Assembly: GCA_003508835.1 (NCBI GenBank) | Contig: PUFA01000072.1 | Coordinates: 2,356,001 to 2,420,000 of the forward strand | DNA: 64,000 bases | Origin: Eonycteris spelaea | Taxonomy: Eukaryota; Chordata; Mammalia; Chiroptera; Pteropodidae | Direction of reading: 5' to 3' | Shown here: one piece after another, positions 38,690 to 50,124 of the stretch | Numbering within the stretch: the first letter of the stretch is position 1 | Layout: the number at the start of each line of letters is the position of its first letter | The notes under the pieces: model-generated | Databases searched by the model: none | What the model saw: the letters and a program-made list of their open reading frames with translations, nothing else | What the model was told of the DNA's origin: nothing | Made by a program: the position numbers and the translations under genes

Positions 38690-38845
38690 TGCCCGTCTCC
38701 AGCTGTGTGGCTTCCGGCAAGTCATTAGCCTCTCTGAGCTGCTGCTTCCTTGTCTATAGAGCAAGGGCAATGATGGCTGGCTGGGAAGATGCTGTAGCAT
38801 TAGAGATAATGCATTTATTAGTGCAGCCCGTGGTAGGTGCTGCAT
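38690..38845 (+). mobile_element. MIR SINE
   Basis: CAGCTGTGTGGCTTCCGGCA, AGTCATTAGCCTCTCTGAGC and GTGGTAGGTGCTGCATA are sense MIR landmarks. It abuts the LTR that follows. Confidence 0.75.
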
Positions 38846-39210
38846 ACTGAACTATGTCCCCCCTAAATTCATATGTTGAAGCCCAACCCCCCAATGTAAT
38901 GGTATTTGGAGATGGAGCCTTTGGTGGGTGATTCGGTTTAGATGAAATCATGAGGATGGGGCCCTTATGATGGCATCAGTGTCCTTAAGAGAAGAGACAG
39001 CAGAGAGCTTGCTCTCTCTCCCTTTCTCTGCCATGGGAGGGCTCAGCAAGATGGTGAAAGCCAGGAAGAAGACTTACCAGAAACCAACCACGCTGGCACC
39101 CTGCTCCAGGACTTCCAGCCTCCAGAGTCGTGAGAAAGTAGATTTCTGTTGGTAAGGACACCCAATCTATGGTATTTTGTTGTGGCGGCCTGAGTTGACT
39201 AACACAGTAG
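38846..39210 (+). mobile_element. MaLR-type LTR
   Basis: TTCATATGTTGAAGCCCAAC, GGTATTTGGAGATGGAGCCT, AGAGAGCTTGCTCTCTCTCC, ACCAACCACGCTGGCACCCT and CTATGGTATTTTGTTGTGGC with GACTAACACA at the end. Confidence 0.75.
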
Positions 39211-39998
39211 GCACCCGATCCAGGATGGCTGTTGTTATTACTGTTATTATTATTGCTATTATTATTTATAGACTCGAGATGGATCTGTTTTCTCTCATGG
39301 GAGGGTAGAGATGGTGGGACTATATTCCGTACTCTTTCTGGGTCCCTTCAGAGAACCCCCTTAGATCTGAGCCCAGGGTGGGATCTTCATAAGTGTTTGT
39401 TGAATGACTGATGGATAAATGAATGGACGGATGGACTGAAAGGAGACAGAAGCTCAAATAACTTATTCACCAGATGATCCCAAGGACATTTCTACGTGGC
39501 GTAAGGCCACAGGGACATAAGACGTGGCAGCTAGGGCAGCCGTGGGACAGCTTGGACCAATGGCTACTTTGCCAGGTGTGAAGGGACACCCCAGGAGGGC
39601 ACCATCATCACCTCAGTGATCAAGCTCAAAAGGAAGCAGCCTCCTGAGCCCGGACATTGTCCGCAGTCTTCAGAGGAGGTATGGCGCTCTAAGATAATTT
39701 GGAGTCGTCTGTATTTTTTCTCAGTCAGATGAACCAGTTTTCATCTTTCCCAAATGACTGCTTTTTTTTTCCGCCCCCAAGAAGGACCAGACATAACTAG
39801 GGGAAAGAAAACGTCTCTCAGAGGAGGGCCTCAGTCAGAGCTGGGACCAGGGCACACCCTCTCTGGCAGTGTGCTGATCTAGTTTTGAGCTCAGGCTTAA
39901 TTAGGCTAAGACATGGCCTTGGGTGTGTGATCCGAAGATATTCTCGAAAAGCAAGACGCCACCTAGTGGGTCCCAGCCTCTTTACACCACTTCGTCTG

Positions 39999-40030
39999 CC
40001 CCCCCCCCGCACTGTCCCCCCCCCCCCCCC
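39999..40030. repeat. Adjacent C homopolymers
   Basis: C10 (39999-40008), a GCACTGT spacer, then C15 (40016-40030). Confidence 0.85.
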
Positions 40031-42354
40031 GACCCTCTGTTGCACCAGGCTTGCTGCTCCCCATTTTGCCCTGTGCCTCTGCCCCGGGGGGACACCAGGC
40101 CTTCGCCATCTCCAAAGCCAGCGATCGCGCCACGCTGACCTCTGCTTCTGTCGCCGTGTCTTCGTCCCTGACTCTCCTGCCCGCCTCTTCCCCTCACGGG
40201 GACTCTCGCGCGCGGTTCCATCGAAAAGCCCCCCACCTCCGCATCCTTAACTTGATCAGATCTGCAAAGCAGCTCCTCTCACCATGCCAGTGACAGATCC
40301 CCAGGTTCCGGGGATCCGGAGGTGGACATTTGAGGGGCTACTATTCTGCCTACCGCAGGCATCGACTTAACGACTTGCTCGGGTTTTCTCCGGCATCACT
40401 TTGTAGCTCAGGCGCAGGGCTGGAGAAGACGGAAGGGGAGAGGAAAAGGGAACCGGGGGCATCGGCAGGGCCAGGTTTAGGTGAGGACTTCCCGCGTCCG
40501 GGCTGGTTAGAATGGCCTGCGACCAGGAAGCGTCGATACACGGGCAGAAGAGTCGAGAGGTCAAGGCCCTGAAGGGCTTGGCGAGGGTGGAGAGCAGCTG
40601 TGGTGGTGGTAAGGGGGTGAGGGGATGGGAGCTTTGGAAGTTGTGGTCAGCGAGGAGGACACGGCCCTGAAGGTGACAGAGGGGGACGGTCAAGGATGAT
40701 GACGAGATCCGGGTTGGAGATGCAGGTCAGCGGCGGGGAGGCGGTCAGATGGTCACCGGCGGGGAGAAAGCAGGAGAGCTGTGAAGCCAGCGGGTGGGCG
40801 CGGTTGCTCCCACAGACACTGATGTGGCTCGGTTTGATGGCAGTGGGACTTGGGGTACGGAGGGGGGCTCTGAGCCAGAGGTGAAGTCTCCGATGAACGT
40901 GGAGTGGCCAGGAAATTGAGGCAATGACTGAGATGAGAAAGGGTTCCGGACGGTCTACCCAGGCCCTCCGAGAAGGCTTTTCCCCGGGCGGGTTGAGAGT
41001 AATGGTTTGGAGGAATCAGCACCCCCACCGCCCCCCTCTCCTGTAATTACAAGTCCAAGGACATGAGTTCATGACCCTCTCTGGTGGCAGACTTCTGTTC
41101 CTGAGGCTGCATCGGCAGTTTCAATGGAAGCTGCAAGTTTAAAAATATCTGTATCAGGTGTATCTGCCCCATCTCCCCGGTCCCTGAGCAACTCTTCCCC
41201 CCCTCAGTCCTTCCCCTGCTCCTCATCACTAGGCTGGACAGCCGGGAGTGGGGGAGGGGTGCTATATTAGGAACCAGGGCAGGGAGCTGAAGGCACGTGG
41301 CTGGTGCTGCGCTCCCTGGGAAGGCCCCTCCCCCTCCCATCATTTCCCGCCCCCCAGCCCCCACCCCGCCACCTCTCCTCTTTGGCCGCTCCACACCGAG
41401 GACCCAGCACAGGACCCACCTCCGTGCATCCTGGCTCGCAGGGCACCTGCGAGTGCTCAGCCGGGCTCGTGCAGCCTGCCTCACCTGTGTGGAATCGGGG
41501 CCACCCCAGCGGGGTTTGGGGGTTGCAAGGGAAGCAGCCATGTGGCTGTCTTGAGCATCAGCACTCCACAGCTGGGGACCAGCGAGGGCAGAAATGAATG
41601 GGGGATCGGGTAGGCAGGAGAGGCAGCTGGGGGAGGACCTTTCTCAGGGAGGGGAGGGGTCACCCGGTACCCGGCTAGGCTGGACAACAGGTTGCTCCCA
41701 AACAGAAGTGCTGTGGGCACGGTACCCTAGGTCTGGCTCTCAGAGCGCCCCCCTCCAGGGACTGATCTAGAACAATCCACTTGGGGAAACTCCTTGAGTG
41801 TTGTTAATCAACACACACTCCCGAAAGCTCACGCTAATGCCAGTCTCTGAGCTGCAGTATTTACGATGTTTCTCTTTACTGGAAAGTTTCGTTTGCTCCC
41901 CTGGGAGGGAAGTCTTACCTTCCTCATTTGACCGGAGGCAAACTGGGGCTCCCAGAGCGGGGGCGGGGGGTGACTTGCCCGGTGCTGCCTGAAGGAGGAT
42001 CTGATCCCTGGCTTTCTGGCTCTGGGTCGCCTCACGGCCCGCCTCACTGTGGCTGCCGGGGTGTGAGCCCAGGAGGAGGCCACAGAGCAGTGGTGGCCAG
42101 CAGGCCGGGTTTCTGGGCTTCTCCTGCTGCCCGTTGGGTCGAATTTTGCTCCCCAGCCCAGAGACAAAGGCACCCCCTGTCCCAATCCAGGACAGGTGGC
42201 CACTTCCCCCATGGCCTTCTTTAACCCCCAACTTCTATTTCTAAAGCGTTGACTCGAAAGTGAAGAAGAAAGAGGCAGAGACTGGAATGCGGTTTGGGGA
42301 AAGGAAATACCGGGAATAAAGCGATAAGTTTTCTTACTATGTCCACCGCCTTGA

Positions 42355-42448
42355 TGCGCACACCCAAATCCTGCCGCGTAATCTTGCGCAAGCGACCTCA
42401 CTGTTCTGTCCCTCGGCTTCCCTCGCTGTAAAATCAGGCTGGTGCACA
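42355..42448 (+). mobile_element. MIR SINE fragment
   Basis: AATCTTGCGCAAGCGACCTC, CTCGGCTTCCCTCGCTGTAA and AATCAGGCTGGTGC match the sense MIR core. Confidence 0.65.
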
Positions 42449-42705
42449 GTTCCTCAGCCTGGTGTTTTGGGCCGGATCATTCTTGCAGGGCGGCTGGTGG
42501 AGGGAGGGTGGGGAGGGCAGGGGTGGGGTGGGGTGCAGGGGGCAGGGCTGTCCTGCACATTGCAGGGTATATACCAGCATCTTTATCCTTTACCCAGTAG
42601 ATGCCAGTAGTACCTGCCTTCCAAGTTGTGACAAGCGAAAATGTCTTCAGACATTGGCAAAAGTCCCCTGGAGAGGAAAATTGCCCCCACTTGAGAACCC
42701 ATGGG
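42449..42705 (-). mobile_element. MER20-like hAT-Charlie element, antisense, with G-rich insertion
   Basis: Reverse-complement landmarks: GGGCCGGATCATTCTT, GGGCTGTCCTGCACATTGCA, AGTAGATGCCAGTAGTACCT, TCTTCAGACATTGGCAAAAG and TTGAGAACCC. A G-rich block of about 60 bases (42484-42548) interrupts or expands the element near its 3' third. Confidence 0.75.
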
Positions 42706-43164
42706 CTAGTGGTATCTCCCTTCATGGTCGTTATAAAAATCCTCAAAAAAATATTTCCTTCTTTTATTCTTCCTTCCACGCCCATCCCCTCCCACTTTGG
42801 GCCTGATTCCTCTTCTATGATGAGAACATCGAATGAGATGATTCTAAGGTACCTGCCATTCCGGCTGGTCACAGGGTGAGTGACTTTGTGGTTCTTGTTT
42901 GGGTCAAGGCATGAGCTCAAGCCTGTTCCTCCAACCCAGGGAAGGTAGCAGGGACCTGTTTTACAGATGGGGCATCTGGGGTGGAGAAGAGGCCAGACAT
43001 CATGTTGGGGCTGAAGGAGGGGCTCAGGTCACACAGAGATGGATATAGTCCCAGATAAAGGTGTCATTTCAAGTAGGCACTCCCAAAAAGAGAAGGGGAT
43101 GGGCAGCCAAGGAAGGAGGTACAGAAAGACATAGGCCAGGGACCTGAGACTGGCCAGCCAGTCC

Positions 43165-43575
43165 CCAAAATGTTCCTCCTTTCACCTGGGCTGAGCTACA
43201 TTTCCCAACTTCCCTGGCTCTTAGATGAGGCTGTGTTATTGAGTCTTGGCCAATGGCATGTGGGCAGAAGGGAAAGTCACAACGTCCTGGTCCAGTGAAT
43301 TCTCCCACAGGACTCTCTACTCACAAGGTCACCTACCCTCTCCCTTCTCCATCTGCCTTTTAGACGTCAACGCCAGGGGCAACTTTAGAAGCCTTTATTG
43401 AAGACGGCAGAGCCTCCCGAGCATGGGCCTCTGAATCCCTGAATGACTGTGTGGAACAGGGCTCCCCCGAGCCCCAGTTGATTGCACTTTCTGAGTGAGA
43501 AATAAACTTCTCTTGCATTAAGCCACTTTATGTTTGGGGGTTGTGGGTTCTATCCTTATCCTACTCTAAGTAGTA
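43165..43575 (+). mobile_element. Interspersed LTR-like repeat, family not assigned
   Basis: GAGCTACATTTCCCAACTTC, TCTTGGCCAATGGCATGTGG, CTGAATGACTGTGTGGAACA and GAGAAATAAACTTCTCTTGC with AAGCCACTTTATGTTTGGGG follow a common mammalian repeat I recognise by layout but cannot name with confidence. Confidence 0.55.
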
Positions 43576-43890
43576 CAAGGGAAGGGCAGAATGGGGGCTC
43601 CGGGCGGCGTTTTGGTTAGGGAACTAGGACACCCACTTCTGTATCCGTTATTGTGGATCCAAGTCTGCAGATGTGGAGCCAGAGTTTTTAGTTGGACAAA
43701 ACACACGCGTGACCACATGAGCCCCACATCAGAGGCTGTGCCGGTGCCGCTAATGCCGGCTGCCACGGGCGTCTCCCGGACGGCTGCAAAGGGCTAAGAG
43801 TGGACAGGAGGCACAAAGTCCCGGCACGTGGCGCCGATGCTGGGTAGCGCTGGCTCCAGGCTGACGAAGCCATCAGCCCGGAGCTTGGCA

Positions 43891-43912
43891 GGGGCGGGGC
43901 GGGGGGGCGGGG
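43891..43912 (+). repeat. G-quadruplex motif
   Basis: GGGGCGGGGCGGGGGGGCGG and two further G: four runs of at least four G with single-C loops. Confidence 0.85.
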
Positions 43913-45007
43913 TCAGTCGGTGGGGTGGGGCTTAAGGTCCCTTCGCCCTGGGACCTGGTGGCTCAGTGCATCTGGGACATCAGTTTTCTCATCTTGGGCA
44001 GGAGGCAAGAGGGTTAAAAAGCTGGGAGTGGTTCCTGTGGTCTCAGGCAGGAGGAGGCGAGGACAGTGGCCTCGGCCTCCCCTTGCTGGGACCAGGGCTG
44101 GAAAGGCCTTTGTGGGCTCAGGAGTTGGTGCCTCTTGGTTCCAGGGAGGCAGCAAAGCAGGTGGCTCTCAGAAAGGAGGAAAACTCAGGGTCTTAGTCCT
44201 AAAAGAGATGAGAATGTGTCATTGGTTGGAAAGGTGCCCTGGGCTGCAGGTCAGATGATAGCATTCCGGGACACTGATTACCCTCATGCCTCCAAGAGAG
44301 TAGGGTGGACGTCCGTCCAGCCAGTGCCCACCTGCCAGGCTGAACCGGGCGGGTCACAGTGTGACCGACGGGGCCTGTGCAGCACGTCACCATCACCCCG
44401 GTCAGAGGGGTCCTCTGGTCCCTCCATTCCTTGCCTCACTCCTCTAGGTGGCCTGCTGCCTGTTTGGGATTGGGTGGCTCGGTCTCATTTGGCCTCTGGT
44501 TGGGGCCACATTCTCCCATCCAGCTTTGTCAGTATAAAGCTCCCATTTGGAATGCGGGTCCCTCTATTAATCATTCAGAACTTGGAGAGCAAAGGAGGCT
44601 GGTTAGGGGCTTCTTTAGTCCCAGCAAGAAGCTAGGGGCCTCGGAGGCCGTGGCTCTGTCTGGCCGGCCTCCCCGCCGCAGGTTCTGAGGCCTGGCTTGT
44701 TCAGCTGCCCAGATGCCCACACCACACCTGGGGGCTGGCCTGTCCATCTTCTGGCCCATCTGTGAAAAGGTACCTCGACAGTACCACCTAGAAGTCTAAA
44801 AGCAGCTGGTGGTGCTAGGGAGGTGGCCAGCGGCCCGGACCAAAGCCGGAGAAACTGGCCCTGACCAGCTCGGATCCACCCTCCCTCCCTCTCCTTCTGG
44901 GTGGTCCACAGTGTTTACCCTAACTGCCCGCAAAGGCTTGAGGGGGGCTCCGCTCCTCTTCCTCTCCCCCCACCCCCATATCGAGAAGAGAACGTTTTAA
45001 AAATGTT

Positions 45008-45013
45008 TTTATT
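45008..45013 (-). terminator. CACNG4: CACNG4 poly(A) signal
   Basis: AATAAA on the - strand (TTTATT on +) inside an A/T-rich stretch, about 2.43 kb past the TGA. The resulting 3' UTR length is close to what I remember for CACNG4 mRNA. I see no earlier canonical signal on this strand between the stop and here. Confidence 0.6.
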
Positions 45014-47442
45014 TAATTAAAAAAAAGACAACTAATCCAAAACCAGTTGTAGGTACAGGATTCACAGGTGCTTCATTGGCAAAACACACACGGGCCGGTG
45101 GGGGGGGGAGTGGGACGGGCAGGTGGGGAGGGGTGGGCACGGGCCGCCGCATCGCCCCGCGGGCACCAGGTCTCAGAGTGACAGGCGGCAGGGGGCCAGC
45201 TCCACTCCCTTCCCTGGGCAAGCTCTGGCCGAGACACCAGGGAGAGGAGGGGGCCGACCAAAGACTAGGGTCCCTCTCAGAGTCTGGGGTGGGGTGGAGA
45301 AAGGCTGCGAAGACCAGGGGTCTGAGGTGGTTCTGCTCCCTGCTCTTTGTCGCTTCTTTCTACTCTGTCTCGGCCCCTAGCGTGGGCTCCGCGTTCTCTG
45401 CCTAGGGCTGGGCAAGAGGTAGGATTCGTTGGAACACAGCTTTCTCCATGAAATGATGGAAACTTCTGGGGTAGCGGGGGGGGCTTATGTGGAAGAAACA
45501 GCAAAGCTGCCTTGCTTTTGGAGGTGACAGGGGAAGAGTCTCGGGGCCTTGCTGGGTGATGCGTCTCTAGATTGCACCCCTTTCCTTCTAGCCCGGAAAG
45601 ATGGTGTCACGGCGTGGAGGGGTGAAGGTGGCCGGGGTGGGGCATGGCGGGATGGGGAGGCCCACAGCAGGGGCAGGCCACGAGCCCTGACACTCCAGCG
45701 GTCACTGCTGTACATGCTTGGACAAGCCACCACACAAAGCCAACCTTGACGGGAGGAAGGGTTCTGAGCAAGCACAGGGGTCCTGGCGCGCCATGCCTAG
45801 GCTCACTGGCACACGAGGGCAGTCCACTGGGGGCGGGACAGGTGGGGATTTCCCTGGGGGGGGACGAAAGGAGGATGGCAATAAACATGACCTGGAAATG
45901 AACTCCTAGGGCCGAGTCCACCCAGGGGTGGGGGGTGGGGTGTCCGTGAGCAGGTGGCTGAGGTAAGAATTTGCTCGTCACTTCTAAGTACGACAGCTAC
46001 CGGGATCACAGACGCCTGCTCAGGATGGGATTACCAAGTCTCAAAAAATAAGAAAGGATGTGTCTTAGAAAGCACGAGTTTTCTATAAAAGAGGGTAAGC
46101 CCCATGTTCCAGAAAGTGTTTCTTCTGAACCCGGACATGCTTCCACGTTCTCTGCTGGCCTCCAGAGGTGGAAAAAGGGTTGGGGGCGGGGGGGAAGGTC
46201 AAACGGGAAAGCCTGCCTCCTGGGTTCCAAAGTGCTAAGACGTCCTTCTCGTCCTTCTCGTGAGGAGGAGGGGAAGCAGAGCCTGGCGCTTCCTCCAGAC
46301 CTCCTCACTGAGCCCTTTCAGGTAGCGGAATAAATTACAATGATGGGAGTTCCGGGAGCTGTACTTTTCAAGATGTCTGGATGAATGCAACTTGCTCTCC
46401 TGGTATTTATCTGCAATAAATCATGATTAATCACCACATAGGAAATGGACGTTCGTTCTCTGATTTTTGGGGGTCGCTGTTCACTCTTGGGTCTCCCTTT
46501 CTTGCTCAGAAGTTCAGGCTCCTGTTGGTGAACAGCAGTGGGAAGGGGCTGTCTGCCTTCCCCACTCCTCCGGGAGGGACAGAGCTGCCTCTCAGGCAGT
46601 GGAGCCGGACACAGCAAGAGGCCACGAGGCCACCTTTCCTCTGGCCCGTGGAATCTTCTGGACTCTCAAGGACAGTCAGTATGCGCTGCCTTTTCTGTGT
46701 GAGGCAGAAACTTCCAGGAGCAGATAGGAAAGCCAGCGCCGGATTCTGGCCTTCACAGCACGCCCAGGCCAGCGAAGGCCTCCTTCTCTGTGGATTCCTC
46801 CACGGCCCTCGGTCTCCTCAGGCCAAGGAGAGCCAGCCCCAGGACGGCACAAAGGCCAAAGCCACAGTGGCCACGGGGCTTTTCTCATTAGGATCACTGT
46901 TAATTCAACGACAGGCCACTGCGGGAGAGGGAGACAGACAGACACACAGACAGGGAGGAAGGGGCAAGCTTTGACGTCCACGTACCCAGCTCCCAGACAT
47001 GGTTAAAAAGCAGCTGACCAGTGTCCCGAGGCCCCCGTGTGCCCAGTGAGTGCCCTCCCAGTGGCCCGGTGCCCAGGCAGAGAGGGACGGCCCCGAGGGC
47101 CCGTCCTTCTGGCAAGATTTGTTCCCAACAAGAGGTAATGGCTCAATTTTGTTTACTCAGGTTGGCGAAGGCTGGGTGGGCAGCCTCAGGAGAGCGCTTG
47201 GCCTCCTGGGAGATTTTAGAAACCAAAAGCAAAACACCCTTTTGGGGGATAAAGTCAGCCTTCCAGTTCCGGTCTCCTGGCCCTTCCCTCCGAGCCAGCA
47301 TCCTTGTGGCACACCCGGAGGCCAGGGAGGGTTGGGTGAAGCTTCGTTTGGTCCATTGTGGGTCCGTCTTAGGGGTTCGATGCCCTCGTGTGGGATCCAG
47401 ACAGACGGTCCTGGGGCGAGGCCGGTGCCGGCGAGGGGCGCG
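45014..47442 (-). other. CACNG4: CACNG4 3' UTR
   Basis: About 2.4 kb between the CACNG4 stop and its likely poly(A) signal, moderately GC-rich and without recognisable interspersed repeats. Many overlapping ORFs on both strands (up to 253 codons) are by-products of GC richness and carry no family motif. Confidence 0.6.
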
Positions 47443-47980
47443 TCACACGGGGGTGGTCCGCCGGTTCAGCATGCTGACGTGCAAGCCTTCCTTCAGGTCC
47501 TGCTGGAAGAAGTCGTGCACCTGCAGGAAGCCGGCCTCCTGGTCGGGGCTGTAGCTGGCGGCGGTGGTCACCTTGAGGGGCTCCCGGGACAGCGTGTACA
47601 TGGACAGCTCGCCCATGGGGATGGCCCCGGCGATCTTCAGGCCCACCGGCGATGCGTCTCTGGAGGGCGAGGCCTCCGTGGACCGGGAGCTGGACCGGGA
47701 GCGCCGTCGCCGGTACCTGTAGCTGGGCATCCTGGCGTAGGGGACGAGGACGGGGCCTTGAGGAACTCCCGTTTGGTCTTAAATCTCAACTCTTTGTTTT
47801 TCTCAATGTAAATGTTCACGGCCAGGACGCCCACGGTCTCGGCCACGATGAACGACAGGGCTCCGAAGTAAAAGGACCAGCCGTAGTTGTAATGGTTTTT
47901 TTTGTCTTCGTCGCGCTTGTCGCTTGGGTCGCCCGTGTTGCTGGAAATGTAGACGATGATGCCTATGATGTTGCTGAGGC
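47443..47980 (-). CDS. CACNG4: CACNG4 exon 4 (TM3-TM4, cytoplasmic tail, PDZ ligand), one-base frameshift
   Basis: Acceptor CCTTTAG at 47981, TGA at 47445-47443. It encodes [37 protein letters not shown] (TM4), [14 protein letters not shown], then in a second frame [14 protein letters not shown] through [23 protein letters not shown] and RRTTPV. The exon is 538 bp, whereas 2+3n requires 539. The deficit is in the four-base G run 47740-47743 (CCCC on the gene strand, before the TAC of YARM). Read literally, the product would lose the Arg/Ser tail and PDZ ligand and end near 47637. Perfect conservation on both sides favours a consensus error. Confidence 0.92.
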
Positions 47981-49483
47981 CTAAAGGCAAGGGTGGGGGA
48001 GGGAGAGAGGCAGAGGTGAGACCCACAGCCAGACGGGGCAGGCGGCGGCAGAGGGGCTGGTGGCCCCTCCCCGCTTTAATGAGAATGGCTTTCCTCTGGT
48101 TGCCACCTTGTCTAATCAATTTGGAATGGGTGATGAAGTACGAAGTTCGGACGAGGTGTACAGTAAAACACAGGCTCTTAGCTCCTCAGTTCCCCTCCCG
48201 GAGGTGCTGCTGTCTTCTTTCTTATACCTTTCTTATATCCAGCCTCTCTCTCTCTCTCAGACACACACACACACACAGACACACACACACGCACGCACGC
48301 ACGCACGCACATATTCCTAACACACACGTTTATTGCCCTCGAAGAAAACAAAAGTAGAAGCGGTAGAAGAAAATGCACAGAAAACAGAGCGAGGAGCCTG
48401 GGCTCCGTCGGCCTGGCCGCGAGATATTGCGCTGGCCCCTTCCTTGCTTTGACCCCGGTCCACGATGTAAACAGAAGGAGTCCTCCCTCTCTACGAGACA
48501 CGGTGAGGAGAAGACAGCGGGGAGGAGCATGCGCTAGGGCACCCGTGTGGGCGGGGCACCTGGAGATGCCCCTTCCCGGTCCCCAGCAGGGGAGGCGCCG
48601 CCACCGCCGCTGCCGCCATTCTCGTCATCAACGCTCAGACACCACCTGACTGTCTTGGGACAGGCAGACCTGGAGCGGAGAGCCGGGCTGGGCTGCAGCT
48701 CAGGCCGCCCGCCCAGCACCGCGCCGCCTCCCCCGTCTAGTGTAAGAAGAAAGACGCTTTGGAAGCAACTGATGGGCTGGTGCCGAGCCACGATGACGAT
48801 GTAGGAAAGACTCGCCGAGCTCTGTGACCTGCCTCACATTTACATCGTGGAACGAGCCTGCAACGGTTTCTCCCGACAGGGACCTGTTGTGCCTTTATCT
48901 GAGCCCCACCCGAGGACGCCTCTGGCCAAGCTCTGCCCCAGCAGGCACCCGCTCCTTGTGCCCCAAGACACTCGGCGGGGCACGCTGGGCGTCTCCGCTT
49001 CTGCACACTCGCCAGCCCCGTACCTCCTCGCCGCGACTCGTCCTGCTCACGGCTTGGCGTCCCTCCAAGTACCTCCCGGACCCCCAGCTCAGCCAGGTGT
49101 CCCTGGTACAGGCTTGTGAGGCAACGGTGCTCCCCCTTCGTGGTACTTTGCACACCTGGACTCACTATGCGTTACTGAGGTGAAGTCGCATCGCGTAACA
49201 TTAACCATTGAAAGTGCCCCATTCGGTGGCAATGCTGTGCAACCAACCACCTCTTTCTAACTTTGGAACATTTTTGTCACCCCAAAAGGAGACCCAGCAC
49301 CCAGTAAGCAGTGGCTCCCATGCCTTACCCCCCACATATCTGGACTTCTGCAGTTAATCACGCACAGCTGCTGTACGGCCTGTCGCCCCGCCCCCGCCTC
49401 CCCCACCCCCCAACCCCGCCCCAGCTCGGCCCCCGCCCCGCCGGCAGCGTGCTCTGAGCAGCGGGACCAGAGGGGCGGCTCAC
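47981..49483 (-). other. CACNG4: CACNG4 intron 3
   Basis: 1,503 bp, donor GCAG|GTGAGC to acceptor CCTTTAG. It contains a compound microsatellite (48244-48310) and a CCG-rich patch near 48596-48618. I see no coding content. Confidence 0.85.
48244..48310. repeat. Compound (CT)n-(AC)n-(GCAC)n microsatellite
   Basis: A CT tract (48244-48258), then AC tracts (about 48261-48290), then about five tandem GCAC units to 48310, in CACNG4 intron 3. Confidence 0.92.
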
Positions 49484-49624
49484 CTGCAGCCACGAAGAGG
49501 ATGCCTGCGCTGAGGACGATGTTGTTCTTGCGGCTGTAGAACCTCCCGGCAGCGATGCAGAGCCCGCCGAGCAGCAGCAGGATGGTGCTGAGGATGGGGA
49601 AGACGCTGGAGGCGCGCACGATGC
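49484..49624 (-). CDS. CACNG4: CACNG4 exon 3 (TM2 and start of TM3)
   Basis: 141 bp, acceptor CGGCCAG to donor GCAG|GTGAGC. It encodes [40 protein letters not shown] and ILFVAA, i.e. TM2 and entry into TM3, with phase-consistent split codons (C|GC Arg, G|GC Gly). The residues are near-identical to remembered human CACNG4; AAGRFYS differs from human GAGRIYS. Confidence 0.95.
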
Positions 49625-49835
49625 CTGGCCGGGCGGGAGACGGGGCAGAGAGCGGGGTGAGACACATTGCCCCCCTGGGCACGGCCATGGCATTGGCCAG
49701 CAGCCCCGGGGCTCGAGGCCCTGCCCCCTGGCTTTGAACATTCCCATCAGGCCCTGGAGACCGTGGTGGGTTGGGAGCTGCGGCTGGCGGGGCAGCTGGA
49801 CCAAATGCAAGTGATGACACAGGCCTGTTCGTTCT

Positions 49836-49856
49836 CCCCCCCCCCCCCCCCCCCCC
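49836..49856. repeat. 21-base C homopolymer
   Basis: Uninterrupted C run in CACNG4 intron 2, about 210 bases upstream (gene sense) of exon 3. Confidence 0.9.
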
Positions 49857-50124
49857 GACGCCGAGTGGCCTGGAGTCACAACCGCCCGCGTCTCGCTTAG
49901 GCTCTCCTGCGTGTGGGTCGCACTTCTGCCAGCCGGAAGGGAGGAGAGCTCCTCAGGGCACCGAGGAGGCCACGGTAACAGCCATGAAAACACTGGACTG
50001 CCTCCCGTTCCTCACGATCCCCTGACCCCTGCATGGGCTCCGGCCCCAGGAAGCCTCCAGAAGGCTGGGAGGCGCGTCTGTGAGAGGCCCCTCCCCACGG
50101 CTGGCTGAGACACCGGCTTCAGCA

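Larger units (their letters stand above)
35761..44994. other. Spacer between CACNG4 3' end and CACNG1 promoter
   Basis: About 9.2 kb without a recognisable gene. It contains an antisense MIR (36805-37010), an (AT)n/T-rich tract near 37051-37070, a MIR plus MaLR LTR (38690-39210), an (ATT)n tract near 39234-39268, two adjacent C runs (39999-40030), a MIR plus split MER20-like element (42355-42705), an unclassified LTR-like repeat (43165-43575) and a G-quadruplex motif (43891-43912). ORFs of 150-200 codons occur in GC-rich stretches on both strands without family motifs. Confidence 0.65.

Noticed and set aside
47050..47811. 253-codon + strand ORF overlapping CACNG4 exon 4
   Set aside because: It is the antisense shadow of the real CACNG4 terminal exon and its 3' UTR.
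48547..48804. CCG-rich patch as a possible CpG-island promoter in CACNG4 intron 3
   Set aside because: It is only a short stretch of CCG-type simple sequence, with no start-codon context or downstream exon, so I do not call a promoter.
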